Assembly: GCF_052180255.1 (NCBI RefSeq)
Contig: NZ_CP197466.1
Coordinates: 62,001 to 126,000 of the forward strand
Length of the DNA: 64,000 bases
From: Paenibacillus_AM sp052180255
GTDB taxonomy: Bacteria > Bacillota > Bacilli > Paenibacillales > NBRC-103111
Direction of reading: 5' to 3'
The translations under genes and the position numbers were made by a program. The notes beneath the pieces were generated by a model, which worked only from the letters and a program-made list of their open reading frames with translations, searched no databases and was not told the origin of the DNA. Of this stretch, positions 24,217 through 33,234 are shown one piece after another (the first letter of the stretch is position 1; each line of letters starts with the position of its first letter).

Positions 24217-24669
24217 ATGAAAGGGATCGTCAAAGGTCTAGGTATAACGCTCAAAGCGTTTACGGAGAAAAAAGTAACATACGCTTACCCGGATGTCCCG
24301 CTTAATATGCCGGATCGTTTCCGTGGTATTCAGCATTTTGAGCCAGATAAATGCATCGTGTGCAACATGTGCGCGAAGATTTGTCCGACCGACTGTATTA
24401 CGCTTACAGGTAAGCCGAACCCAGACCCTGAGAAGAAGGGGAAGGTTATCGATACGTACGATATTAACTTTGAAATTTGTATCCTTTGTGATTTATGTAC
24501 CGAAGTGTGTCCGACAGAGGCGATCGTCATGACGAACAATTTTGAGCTTAGCACGTATTCGCGTGATGAGTTGTTCAAGGATAGGGATTGGCTGACGAAC
24601 AACGACTCTTTGGTACGTAAAGAGAACGTTCCTATGGCTCCGAAAGGGGGCGCGACGAAGGATGTTTAG
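24217..24669 (+). CDS. nuoI: NADH-quinone oxidoreductase subunit I
   Basis: The 150-residue ferredoxin-type subunit carries clusters N6a and N6b. Two CxxCxxCxxxCP motifs are visible: CIVCNMCAKICP and CILCDLCTEVCP. With NuoB it is the only Fe-S subunit encoded here. It overlaps nuoJ by eight bases. Confidence 0.97.
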   Translation: MKGIVKGLGITLKAFTEKKVTYAYPDVPLNMPDRFRGIQHFEPDKCIVCNMCAKICPTDCITLTGKPNPDPEKKGKVIDTYDINFEICILCDLCTEVCPTEAIVMTNNFELSTYSRDELFKDRDWLTNNDSLVRKENVPMAPKGGATKDV

Positions 24670-25189
24670 TGGACTCGGAGATTTTTTATCGAATGGTCAA
24701 AATATTGCATTCCTCATACTCGCTATGTTTGCGATCGGCGGGGGACTTTATATGATCATGTTCGCGAAAGTCATTCACATGCTCATTTCAGTCGCAGTTA
24801 CGTTCCTTTCCTTAGCGGGCATTTATCTGATCTTGGATGCTGAGTTCCTAGCAGTTGTTCAAGTGCTGATTTATGCGAGTGCAATCTCGATTCTGATGAT
24901 TTTCGGCATTATGATGACGAAACATCGGAGCGAAGAGGAGAAGGATACGCGCAAATGGCATATTGCTTTTTCATTTATCGGAGCATTGGCACTGTTCGGT
25001 ATTTTGTTCTATGCGATCCAGACAGCGACATTCCCGGATGGCACACCATTTGACCCGGGTAAAGATAATACACTTGAAATTGGTAAACTGCTGTTCAACC
25101 AGCATGTGATTCCGTTTGAAATTATGTCCGTGCTTCTCACAGTTGCCTTCATCGGTGCTGTCATTATCGCGAAAAGGGAGGAAGAGTAA
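24662..25189 (+). CDS. nuoJ: NADH-quinone oxidoreductase subunit J
   Basis: A 175-residue membrane subunit with five helices. Family features are FILAMFAIGGGLYMIM, LDAEFLAVVQVLIYASAISILMIF and the C-terminal LLTVAFIGAVIIAKREEE. Its start lies inside the end of nuoI. Confidence 0.95.
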   Translation: MFSGLGDFLSNGQNIAFLILAMFAIGGGLYMIMFAKVIHMLISVAVTFLSLAGIYLILDAEFLAVVQVLIYASAISILMIFGIMMTKHRSEEEKDTRKWHIAFSFIGALALFGILFYAIQTATFPDGTPFDPGKDNTLEIGKLLFNQHVIPFEIMSVLLTVAFIGAVIIAKREEE

Positions 25190-25190
25190 G

Positions 25191-25502
25191 ATGGGTGGAG
25201 TTATTGCTCCTTACTTAACGCTGGCTGCGATATTATTTACGATCGGTTTATTTGGCGCTCTAACGAAGAAGAATGGTGTCATTGTGCTGCTCTCCATTGA
25301 ACTGATGCTCAATGCAGTGAACTTGAATTTGGTCGCCTTCTCCAAGATGGGAGTTAAACCTTCGCTTACTGGACAAATATTTTCCTTGTTCAATATCACA
25401 ATCGCTGCAGCCGAGGTAGCAGTTGGTGTCGCAATATTGATCCTCCTCTACCGCAACAAGGGAACGACTGACGTGACAGAAATCGATTCAATGAAACGAT
25501 AA
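25191..25502 (+). CDS. nuoK: NADH-quinone oxidoreductase subunit K
   Basis: A 103-residue three-helix subunit related to MrpC. The membrane glutamates needed for proton pumping are in LLSIELMLNAVNLN and AAAEVAVGVAI. I chose the ATG at 25191 directly after the nuoJ stop, with GGGAGGAAG upstream. An in-frame ATG inside nuoJ would add 25 unrelated residues. Confidence 0.96.
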   Translation: MGGVIAPYLTLAAILFTIGLFGALTKKNGVIVLLSIELMLNAVNLNLVAFSKMGVKPSLTGQIFSLFNITIAAAEVAVGVAILILLYRNKGTTDVTEIDSMKR

Positions 25503-25521
25503 GGGAGAGGATGGTTAAAAG

Positions 25522-27402
25522 ATGGCTTCAGACTACTCGCAATACGCCTGGTTAATTCCGTTGTTTCCTCTGCTCGCGTTTCTTGTTTTGATGGCTGTAG
25601 GGCGTCAATTGAAGGGATTCGGCAGTTATATCGGCATCATTGCCATGCTCGCTTCCTTTGTGTTAGCTGTACTGATCTTCCTAGAGCGGATGGGTGGCAA
25701 AGTAGCTGATTATTCGTGGAGTGACTGGCAGTGGCTCAGCATTGGTGATTTTTCAATCCGTATGGGTTTTGAAATTACAAATCTGAATGCACTTATGCTT
25801 GTAATCGTCACACTGGTGGCGCTGCTCGTTAATATTTATTCCAAAGGCTATATGAAAGGTGACGAACGCATTAACGTATTTTTCTCCTATGTTGCGTTGT
25901 TCACATTCTCCATGTTAGGCCTTGTGATATCTGTCAATTTATTAGAACTTTATATTTTCTGGGAGCTTGTTGGGGTGTGTTCGTTCCTTTTGATTGGCTT
26001 TTGGTATCACAAGCCAGAGGCGCGCGCAGCTGCGAAGAAAGCTTTTATTATTACAAGAATTGGTGATGTTGGTTTATTGATCGGCCTTCTTCTGTTGTTC
26101 TGGTATATGCCAGGGCATGCACTTGATTTTAGCTCGATTCATAATGTGTTTGCTTCGGGCAATGGAGGTATTTCTCAAGGCGTCATAACAGCGATTGCGA
26201 TTATGATCTTTATTGGTGCGATTGGTAAATCAGGTCAGTTCCCCCTACATACATGGTTGCCTGATGCAATGGAAGGGCCGACACCGATTTCTGCACTTAT
26301 TCACGCAGCGACGATGGTTGCAGCGGGTGTGTATTTGGTAGCAAGAACGTATGATATTTTCCTTGCTTCCCCAGACGCACTGATTGTTGTTGCTTATGTG
26401 GGCGGATTTACAGCTATTTTTGCAGCGACGATTGGTATTGCACAGAACGATATAAAGCGCGTTCTTGCGTATTCTACGGTATCGCAGCTCGGTTACATGA
26501 TGATGGGACTGGGCATTGGTGTATCGTATACGTCAGGCATGTTCCACTTGTTCACACACGCATTCTTTAAAGCGTTATTGTTCCTTGCAGCAGGCAGCGT
26601 CATTCATGCGGTTAAGACGCAAGATATTCGTGAAATGGGCGGCTTAGCTGGCAAAATGAAAATAACGACGATCACCTTCGCCATCGGTGCATTAGCACTA
26701 GCAGGGATTGCACCACTTTCTGGTTTCTGGTCAAAGGATACGATCTTAACGGAAGCCTATGAACACAATCAACTGCTGTTCTGGGTCGGCCTTGCAGCTG
26801 CATTCTTTACGGCTCTGTACATGGCTCGCGTGTTTTTCCTCGTTTTTACTGGAAAGAAGCGTTCGAATTATGAACCTCATGAATCACCGGTATCGATGAC
26901 ATTACCACTGATCCTATTGGCTGTATTAGCAGTTGCTGCAGGTTTCATAATGACACCTTTCAACCCTTGGCTGGGTGAATTCTTAACAGGTGCTCATCAC
27001 GAGGAAACAGCAAATTGGATCGTTATCATTCTTTCTACACTTGTAGGTCTACTTGGAATTGGTGTTGGATACGCCTTGTACTATAAGCGTCCAGTTCAAT
27101 CACCAGGTACACAAGATAATAAGTCAGTACTTTATACCATGCTTCAACGTAAATATTACATCGATGAAATTTATGATTGGGTAATCGTGACACCACTTAA
27201 AGGATTGGGTTGGCTGTTGAAGCTATTCGATGAATACGTCGTAGACGGTGTGGTGCGATTAACGACAGCTTCTGTGGTTGGCCTTGGTCGTCTTGGCTCT
27301 AGATTGCAAAATGGTCAAGTACAGCGTTATGGCCTAGTATCGCTGGTCGGGCTCGTCATCTTGATGTTGGCCCTTGTGGCAAGGAGGTTCTTCCCATGGT
27401 GA
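25522..27402 (+). CDS. nuoL: NADH-quinone oxidoreductase subunit L
   Basis: A 626-residue antiporter-like proton-pumping subunit with about 16 helices and the long lateral helix near the C-terminus. Conserved segments are FWELVGVCSFLLIGFW, FPLHTWLPDAMEGPTPISALIHAATMVAAG and NDIKRVLAYSTVSQLGYM. The ATG at 25522 follows AAGGGAGAGG. The next gene overlaps by seven bases. Confidence 0.97.
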   Translation: MASDYSQYAWLIPLFPLLAFLVLMAVGRQLKGFGSYIGIIAMLASFVLAVLIFLERMGGKVADYSWSDWQWLSIGDFSIRMGFEITNLNALMLVIVTLVALLVNIYSKGYMKGDERINVFFSYVALFTFSMLGLVISVNLLELYIFWELVGVCSFLLIGFWYHKPEARAAAKKAFIITRIGDVGLLIGLLLLFWYMPGHALDFSSIHNVFASGNGGISQGVITAIAIMIFIGAIGKSGQFPLHTWLPDAMEGPTPISALIHAATMVAAGVYLVARTYDIFLASPDALIVVAYVGGFTAIFAATIGIAQNDIKRVLAYSTVSQLGYMMMGLGIGVSYTSGMFHLFTHAFFKALLFLAAGSVIHAVKTQDIREMGGLAGKMKITTITFAIGALALAGIAPLSGFWSKDTILTEAYEHNQLLFWVGLAAAFFTALYMARVFFLVFTGKKRSNYEPHESPVSMTLPLILLAVLAVAAGFIMTPFNPWLGEFLTGAHHEETANWIVIILSTLVGLLGIGVGYALYYKRPVQSPGTQDNKSVLYTMLQRKYYIDEIYDWVIVTPLKGLGWLLKLFDEYVVDGVVRLTTASVVGLGRLGSRLQNGQVQRYGLVSLVGLVILMLALVARRFFPW

Positions 27403-29009
27403 ATCATATTTTGACAATGGTACTGCTGTCGCCTCTCCTTGGGGTATTGATCCTGTTGTTTATGCCCAAAGACAAGGGCAATTGGCATAAGACTGTAGCC
27501 ATTCTGACGTCGCTGCTTGCACTAGGACTTGCTATATGGATGTATGTGAGCTTCCAAACGACAGAAGAAGGTATGCAGTTCAGAGAAACACTGGACTGGA
27601 TCAAGTTCCCGCTTAATCATGAAGGCTTGCCACAGGTGACTTCACTATTTTTCGAAATGAAATTTAGCTTGGCTGTGGATGGAATATCGATGCCACTTGT
27701 CTTTTTAACGGCGCTCGTCTCTGTCATGGCGGCTCTGGCATCGGTTAACATTAAGAAACGCTGGAAAACATTTTACATTTTGTTTCTATTACTTGAAGCC
27801 GGTATGTTCGGTGTTTTCATGGCACAGGACTTATTCTTATTCTTCTTATTCTTTGAAATGACGCTTGTCCCTGTGTTTTTCTTAGTTGGAATTTGGGGAT
27901 TTTTAGAAAAAGAGAAAGCGGCAAATCGCTTCCTCATTTATAACGGACTTGGTTCTGCGATCATGTTTGTTGTGTTCCTAATTTTAGTTAGTACGGCTGG
28001 ATTTAGTGAAATTCGGACAGCGAATGAATGGCACATTTTCTATAGTGGTGATATTCAGAACATGATGAACAATCTTTTAGTAAATCCGCAAGCTTATGTG
28101 AATGTGCCAGAAATGGCCGACTTTTACTTAAGCTCCGGTATGAAGTGGACATTGTTCATTCTGCTCCTTGTGGCATTCGGTATCAAGCTGCCCATCTTCC
28201 CGTTCCATACGTGGATGTTGAAAGTGCATACGGAAGCACCAACTTCGATCGTTATGATTCACTCTGGCATATTGCTGAAGATGGGGGCATACGGACTTAT
28301 TCGTTTTGGTGTTATGTTCTTCCCAGAGCAGGCGTATAGCTGGGCTTGGGTGCTTGCGCTACTTGGCGTCATTAACATTTTATATGGAGCTATTCTTGCT
28401 TTTGTCCAAAATGAATTCAAGCTTGTGCTTGCATATTCCTCGATTTCGCACATGGGAATCGTGCTGTTAGGTATCGCAGCATTTAATGAAATTGGTCTGC
28501 AAGGCGCTATGTTCCAATTGGTATCACACGGCCTTATTTCAGCCTTTTTATTCCTAATTGTCGGTATGATTTATGAGCGTACAGGTACGACTGAGTTAAG
28601 CAGACTGGGTGGATTAGCTAAATCCATGCCGTTTATTAGCGGTATGCTGCTTGTTGGTGGTATGGCATCACTTGGTTTACCTGGTTTGTCAGGTTTTATT
28701 TCCGAATTCCTAGCTTTCCTAGGTCTATTTGAAAATCATAAAGTATACGCGATTCTCGGTATTATGGGTGTCATTCTAACAGCCGTGTATGTTCTTCGTG
28801 CTGTACTTGGGATTACGTACGGGAAGTTGCCAGAGCAGTATGCAAACCTCCGAGATGCGAGATGGATTGAAGCTCTGCCGATGGTTGTGCTCGTGGCATT
28901 CATACTCGTGATTGGCATTTATCCGAGTGTACTAAGTGACCCAATGAAGCTGACGTTGAGTGGGTTTGATGCTTTTATGCAAGCTATCGCTCAGAAGATG
29001 GGGGGTTAA
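27396..29009 (+). CDS. nuoM: NADH-quinone oxidoreductase subunit M
   Basis: A 537-residue antiporter-like subunit with about 14 helices. Motifs include FFLFFEMTLVPVFFLVGIWG, LPIFPFHTWMLKVHTEAPT and NEFKLVLAYSSISHMG, with the pumping Lys and Glu in the usual places. Its start overlaps the nuoL end. Confidence 0.97.
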   Translation: MVNHILTMVLLSPLLGVLILLFMPKDKGNWHKTVAILTSLLALGLAIWMYVSFQTTEEGMQFRETLDWIKFPLNHEGLPQVTSLFFEMKFSLAVDGISMPLVFLTALVSVMAALASVNIKKRWKTFYILFLLLEAGMFGVFMAQDLFLFFLFFEMTLVPVFFLVGIWGFLEKEKAANRFLIYNGLGSAIMFVVFLILVSTAGFSEIRTANEWHIFYSGDIQNMMNNLLVNPQAYVNVPEMADFYLSSGMKWTLFILLLVAFGIKLPIFPFHTWMLKVHTEAPTSIVMIHSGILLKMGAYGLIRFGVMFFPEQAYSWAWVLALLGVINILYGAILAFVQNEFKLVLAYSSISHMGIVLLGIAAFNEIGLQGAMFQLVSHGLISAFLFLIVGMIYERTGTTELSRLGGLAKSMPFISGMLLVGGMASLGLPGLSGFISEFLAFLGLFENHKVYAILGIMGVILTAVYVLRAVLGITYGKLPEQYANLRDARWIEALPMVVLVAFILVIGIYPSVLSDPMKLTLSGFDAFMQAIAQKMGG

Positions 29010-29013
29010 ACCA

Positions 29014-30534
29014 GTGGAACAGTTACGATTACATGCATCGGATTTAAACCATCTCTGGCCAGAATTAATACTTGTCATCGCAGCAATTGTGTTGTCTGTT
29101 CTTGATTTGGCTCTGCCGAGCAAGCGCAGCCGCACATTTGTTGGTTGGTTGACACTTGTAAGTTTGATTGTATCCGGGGTATTCGTTTGCCTACAGCTAA
29201 ATCTTGAAGCACCGGTTGAATTATTACTAGGTTCGTATCGTGTGGATGATTTCGCTAGTCTCCTGAAGCTGGTATTCCTCTTAGGTACAGCATTTGTTGT
29301 ACTGATGAGCATTGGCTCTGTGAAGAAGACGGATATTCCGAATGTAGGCGAGTACTATTACTTCCTCCTTCCAGCAACATTAGGAGCGATGGTAATGGCA
29401 TCATCTGCTGATATGATTACCCTATATGTGGGACTTGAGCTGCTTAGTATCACATCATACATCATGGTTGCGATGCGTAAGAACAGTTTCCGTTCTAACG
29501 AAGGTGCTTTCAAGTATCTCGTGATGGGCGGTATTTCCTCGGCAATGATTCTGTATGGAATGTCGTTCTTATATGGGATTTCAGGTTCAACTAATTTGGC
29601 CGCTGTAAAAACAGGCATCCTTACTAATTTCACATCTTTTGAAGCTTTGATCTACGTTGCGTTTTTCTTTTTAATTGCAGGTTTCGGTTTTAAAATAGCG
29701 GCAGCTCCGTTTCACACATGGGCACCAGATGTGTATCAAGGCGCACCAACACCGATTACGGCTTTCTTAGCAGTTGTGTCCAAGGGAGCGGCATTTGCAA
29801 TTTTATTCCGCATTGTATACAACTTGTTCCTTCTACTACCGCAAGATGGTCCTACAGGAGCACTTGTATCTGATGTGTTCTTAACACTTGGCGTTGTGGC
29901 TGCAATCGCGATGATTGTCGGTAATGTAGTTGCTTTACGTCAGACGAGTGCAAAGCGGTTACTTGCTTACTCCGGAATTGCGAATGCAGGTTATTTACTT
30001 GTACCGCTTGCCACGCAGTTCTCGACGGCTCATTACAGTAATTTCTCTGAATTTATTTATTACTTAATTGCCTATTTGTTTATGAATATTGGGGCTTTAG
30101 CCATCGTAACTCTCGTAGAGAAGTCCTCAGGTAGTGATGAAATTAGTGGATTCGCTGGACTCTACTACCGAGCACCGTATACGGCAGTTGCAATGACACT
30201 TCTTATTTTGTCGCTTGCAGGTATTCCAATCACAGGCGGATTTTTCGGTAAGTTGTTCATCTTGCTCGGTACGATGGAAACCCATAATTACTGGTTAGCA
30301 GCGATCATGCTCGCTACATCAGTTGTGTCCTTTTACTACTACTTTGGCATTGTTCGTCAAATGTATATGCGCAGCGATTATGAATCTGCTCCTATGCAAG
30401 TGCCGGGAACAATCGGTTTTACGGCTTGGCTCTGTGTGATTGTCAGCGTAGCGCTAGGAATTTTCCCTAATGTATTGTTACAATATATTGAAAGTGTATT
30501 TACCATTACAAAAGATCTGCTATTTGTGTCATAA
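29014..30534 (+). CDS. nuoN: NADH-quinone oxidoreductase subunit N
   Basis: The third antiporter-like subunit, 506 residues and about 14 helices. Motifs are LYVGLELLSITSYIMVA, KIAAAPFHTWAPDVYQGAPTPI (contiguous family block) and AKRLLAYSGIANAGYLL. I chose the GTG at 29014, which has GGGGGG 9 bp upstream. An ATG inside nuoM would add 18 residues out of family context. It closes the operon and a terminator follows. No nuoE, nuoF or nuoG homologue is present. Confidence 0.96.
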   Translation: MEQLRLHASDLNHLWPELILVIAAIVLSVLDLALPSKRSRTFVGWLTLVSLIVSGVFVCLQLNLEAPVELLLGSYRVDDFASLLKLVFLLGTAFVVLMSIGSVKKTDIPNVGEYYYFLLPATLGAMVMASSADMITLYVGLELLSITSYIMVAMRKNSFRSNEGAFKYLVMGGISSAMILYGMSFLYGISGSTNLAAVKTGILTNFTSFEALIYVAFFFLIAGFGFKIAAAPFHTWAPDVYQGAPTPITAFLAVVSKGAAFAILFRIVYNLFLLLPQDGPTGALVSDVFLTLGVVAAIAMIVGNVVALRQTSAKRLLAYSGIANAGYLLVPLATQFSTAHYSNFSEFIYYLIAYLFMNIGALAIVTLVEKSSGSDEISGFAGLYYRAPYTAVAMTLLILSLAGIPITGGFFGKLFILLGTMETHNYWLAAIMLATSVVSFYYYFGIVRQMYMRSDYESAPMQVPGTIGFTAWLCVIVSVALGIFPNVLLQYIESVFTITKDLLFVS

Positions 30535-30547
30535 ATTTGCTATAATG

Positions 30548-30579
30548 AAAGCCACTCCATATTTATGGGGTGGCTTTTG
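30548..30579 (+). terminator. Intrinsic terminator of the nuo operon
   Basis: AAAGCCACTCC and GGGGTGGCTTT form a strong stem around a short loop, followed by TTTTG. Confidence 0.85.
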
Positions 30580-30669
30580 TTCATTTTCACATAATTTCAT
30601 ACATTTTTAGGAAATGGTACATAGATCTATTTTGCAAATTAGGTAAATTTAGGTGAGGATATCGTAAAA

Positions 30670-32802
30670 ATGACAAAAAAATGGAAATGTATCTTTTTGG
30701 TAATTGTATGGATGATGAGCATAAGTTGTTCTTTTTCACATCCTTTACAAGCCGCAATTGTGACTGCAACGGACCCTTTACGCGGGAAACAAGCGTACTT
30801 GGATCGGATCGGCATTGAGGCAGCCTGGAAAGCAGCATCTTCCTCCCAGAAACCAATCGTTATCGCAGTTGTGGATACAGGAATTGATCTAAACCACCCT
30901 GATCTCAAAGCGAATTTAGTACCGGGAACGAACATATTAAATCCGAAGCTGCCACCCCAAGATGAATTTGGCCATGGCACGAATGTTGCTGGTGTCATTG
31001 GCGCCATTGCGAATAATGATATCGGGATTGCTGGGATTGTGCGCAACGTGAAACTTATGCCGATTAAAGCGCTCGCTAATGATGGATTTGGTGATGAGAA
31101 GAAGTTAGGTGAAGGAATCAAGTATGCCGTTGATCATGGTGCAAAGATTGTTGTGTTATCGCTTGGTCTAAATAAGCAATCTTCCTACTTGGAGAATATA
31201 GTGAAGTATGCCGAAGAGCGCGACGTACTTCTAGTAGCGGCGGCAGGCAATGATGGCAGTGCCATTCGGTATCCGGCTGCTTATGCTTCTGTACTTGCTG
31301 TAGGTGGAGTTGATGCGAATAATGAGGTTGAACCACGTTCTAACTTTGGGTCTGAGCTCGATGTTGTAGCACCTTGGAATGTGTTCACAACGGCACTTGA
31401 TGGTCGATATGAGTACAATGAAGGTACTTCAATGGCTGCCCCTCAAGTAGCAGGTGTGGCGGCTCTTATTTGGAATAAATTCCCGCAACTTAAAGCGCAT
31501 CAGGTACGATCTTTGATTGAGCAAACAGCACAAGATGTTAACACACCAGGTTGGGATGAGCGTACTGGCTATGGATTGGTACGCGCAGATTTGGCACTGA
31601 CTCGCCCGTATACAGACGACAGTTTTGAACCGAATGATACCAAAGAATTGGCCAAAACGTTATCTGTGAACAAATTAATTCAAGCCTCCTTTTCGTCGCA
31701 ACAAGATGAAGATTGGTATGCAGTAGACAGCCCTTATGATGGCACCTTGACGCTACGAGCCGATTGGGCAGATAACTCGTCTGTAAGTTTGCTTCATGAT
31801 GCTGCGGATGGAAGCACAAAATCTTATAAGCTGAAATCCAAGGAAGCTGTACGAATTGGTGTGCATCGTGGGAGAAATTATTTGATGCTGCAGCTGCCAC
31901 AGATGAAATCAAACATAGCGATTCCATATTCGTTAGAAACAAGCTTTGAAATCTATGCGGATCCTTTTGAAGATAACGATCAACAATATAAAGCGTATGT
32001 GCTTCCAGCGCGTACAGGATCGATATTGGGGACTTTTCATCAGACAAAAGATCAGGATTGGTATAAGCTTGTATTGAGCAGATCTGGATCGCTGCGTATT
32101 CGTGTTTCGGTCGATACAGCGAGGATGGACCCTGTTCTACTGGTTCAAAGGAAGGGTGAAAAATCCGTTGTTTTCGATAAAAAAGGGGATGGCGGAACCG
32201 AAACGACCGAGTTTTTGCCAGTGGTGCCAGGGGAATACTATATACGAGTAAGCAACATTAAAGATTATAGTATGCCTATCATCGGGCAATATGAGCTTTC
32301 TGTGGAGTGGAATGAAGAGCCGATCGATCCTTTTGAACCGAATGACAAACCGTTTCAAGCTACAGGTGTAACAAGTGGCACCATATACCGTGGGGTAATC
32401 GATCATAAGCAGGACGTGGATTGGTTCCAATTTAACGTCTCACAAGAAGGCCCTGTACAATTTAATATCCGAGATATTTATCCGACTCAAAATCTAGAGG
32501 CGACCCTGTACAACGGAATGCTTATGGAAATGGAGTCGCGAAGTCAGGCTGCGGGTACCGGGCAGCTTCAAATTTTGAAGTATTTAAAACCGGGTACTTA
32601 TTTTATCAAGCTGCATGCAAGTAAGTGGACCGAAAAGCAGACGTATGCGTTAAATATACTCTCGGCTGGGGGCAGCGCCCAAGATAATCATTCGTTATTC
32701 TCTTGGGCACTGCACTTTGGTCCTCGTGCAGTTCGATATGAACGAGACATTGCAATAGCTAAAGCAACCGAACAACTTTCAGGAGTGACGCACCCATTAT
32801 GA
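30670..32802 (+). CDS. Secreted S8 subtilisin-like serine protease with three PPC-like modules
   Basis: A 710-residue exported protease. The signal peptide covers about residues 1-29. The catalytic domain (about 60-310) has the full triad: D69 in VVDTGID, H102 in GHGT and S254 in GTSMAAP, plus the oxyanion-hole N194 in AAGND. There is only a short stretch between the signal and the catalytic core, so no long propeptide. The C-terminal half has three related beta modules starting DSFEPND (about 316), DPFEDND (about 432) and DPFEPND (about 555). Each continues to a D-x-DW motif (DEDWY, DQDWY, DVDWF), as in bacterial pre-peptidase C-terminal domains. It overlaps the next gene by four bases. Confidence 0.9.
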   Translation: MTKKWKCIFLVIVWMMSISCSFSHPLQAAIVTATDPLRGKQAYLDRIGIEAAWKAASSSQKPIVIAVVDTGIDLNHPDLKANLVPGTNILNPKLPPQDEFGHGTNVAGVIGAIANNDIGIAGIVRNVKLMPIKALANDGFGDEKKLGEGIKYAVDHGAKIVVLSLGLNKQSSYLENIVKYAEERDVLLVAAAGNDGSAIRYPAAYASVLAVGGVDANNEVEPRSNFGSELDVVAPWNVFTTALDGRYEYNEGTSMAAPQVAGVAALIWNKFPQLKAHQVRSLIEQTAQDVNTPGWDERTGYGLVRADLALTRPYTDDSFEPNDTKELAKTLSVNKLIQASFSSQQDEDWYAVDSPYDGTLTLRADWADNSSVSLLHDAADGSTKSYKLKSKEAVRIGVHRGRNYLMLQLPQMKSNIAIPYSLETSFEIYADPFEDNDQQYKAYVLPARTGSILGTFHQTKDQDWYKLVLSRSGSLRIRVSVDTARMDPVLLVQRKGEKSVVFDKKGDGGTETTEFLPVVPGEYYIRVSNIKDYSMPIIGQYELSVEWNEEPIDPFEPNDKPFQATGVTSGTIYRGVIDHKQDVDWFQFNVSQEGPVQFNIRDIYPTQNLEATLYNGMLMEMESRSQAAGTGQLQILKYLKPGTYFIKLHASKWTEKQTYALNILSAGGSAQDNHSLFSWALHFGPRAVRYERDIAIAKATEQLSGVTHPL

Positions 32803-33056
32803 TTAGTTGGAATAACGATCTTACGAACACCTTTGGATCTTACATGCTCATTGTGCAAATCATTATTTATTTAATAGCGATTGGTCTTGCATGGTGGGGA
32901 TTGCAGGAAGTTAGGTTTGATGTATTTTTACGTCGTCCGAAAAGTCCTGCTGCAAAAATGTTGCAAATCTTTATAGCTATTGCAATTGGCTCTAATGTAG
33001 CTGGATTTTTATTGAACTATTTAGGACTGTCTGTACAACTAGGTTTTTTTCGCTAA
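32799..33056 (+). CDS. ywzB: DUF1146 family membrane protein (YwzB-like)
   Basis: An 85-residue protein with two membrane helices (about 14-37 and 54-76). Between them is the family motif WWGLQEVRFDVFLRRPKSPAAKML (family block from W33), and it has a GxxxGFLLNY-type second helix. The function is unknown. In Bacillus the homologue also lies between the atp operon and murA. The ATG overlaps the protease stop, so the two are probably cotranslated. Confidence 0.88.
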   Translation: MISWNNDLTNTFGSYMLIVQIIIYLIAIGLAWWGLQEVRFDVFLRRPKSPAAKMLQIFIAIAIGSNVAGFLLNYLGLSVQLGFFR

Positions 33057-33234
33057 TTTCTCGAATATTCGAACCTAATTTTGTAAATAATGGGGAAAGA
33101 AAGATTCGACAATGCATGACGAATGGCTTGATTAAAAAACGAGCGGTTTCGACACATTGCGGGAGAATTAGTTGATCATCAAAAATGATTTATGCTAAAC
33201 TAACTACAAAAAATATGTTCGCGGAGGGACCAAG

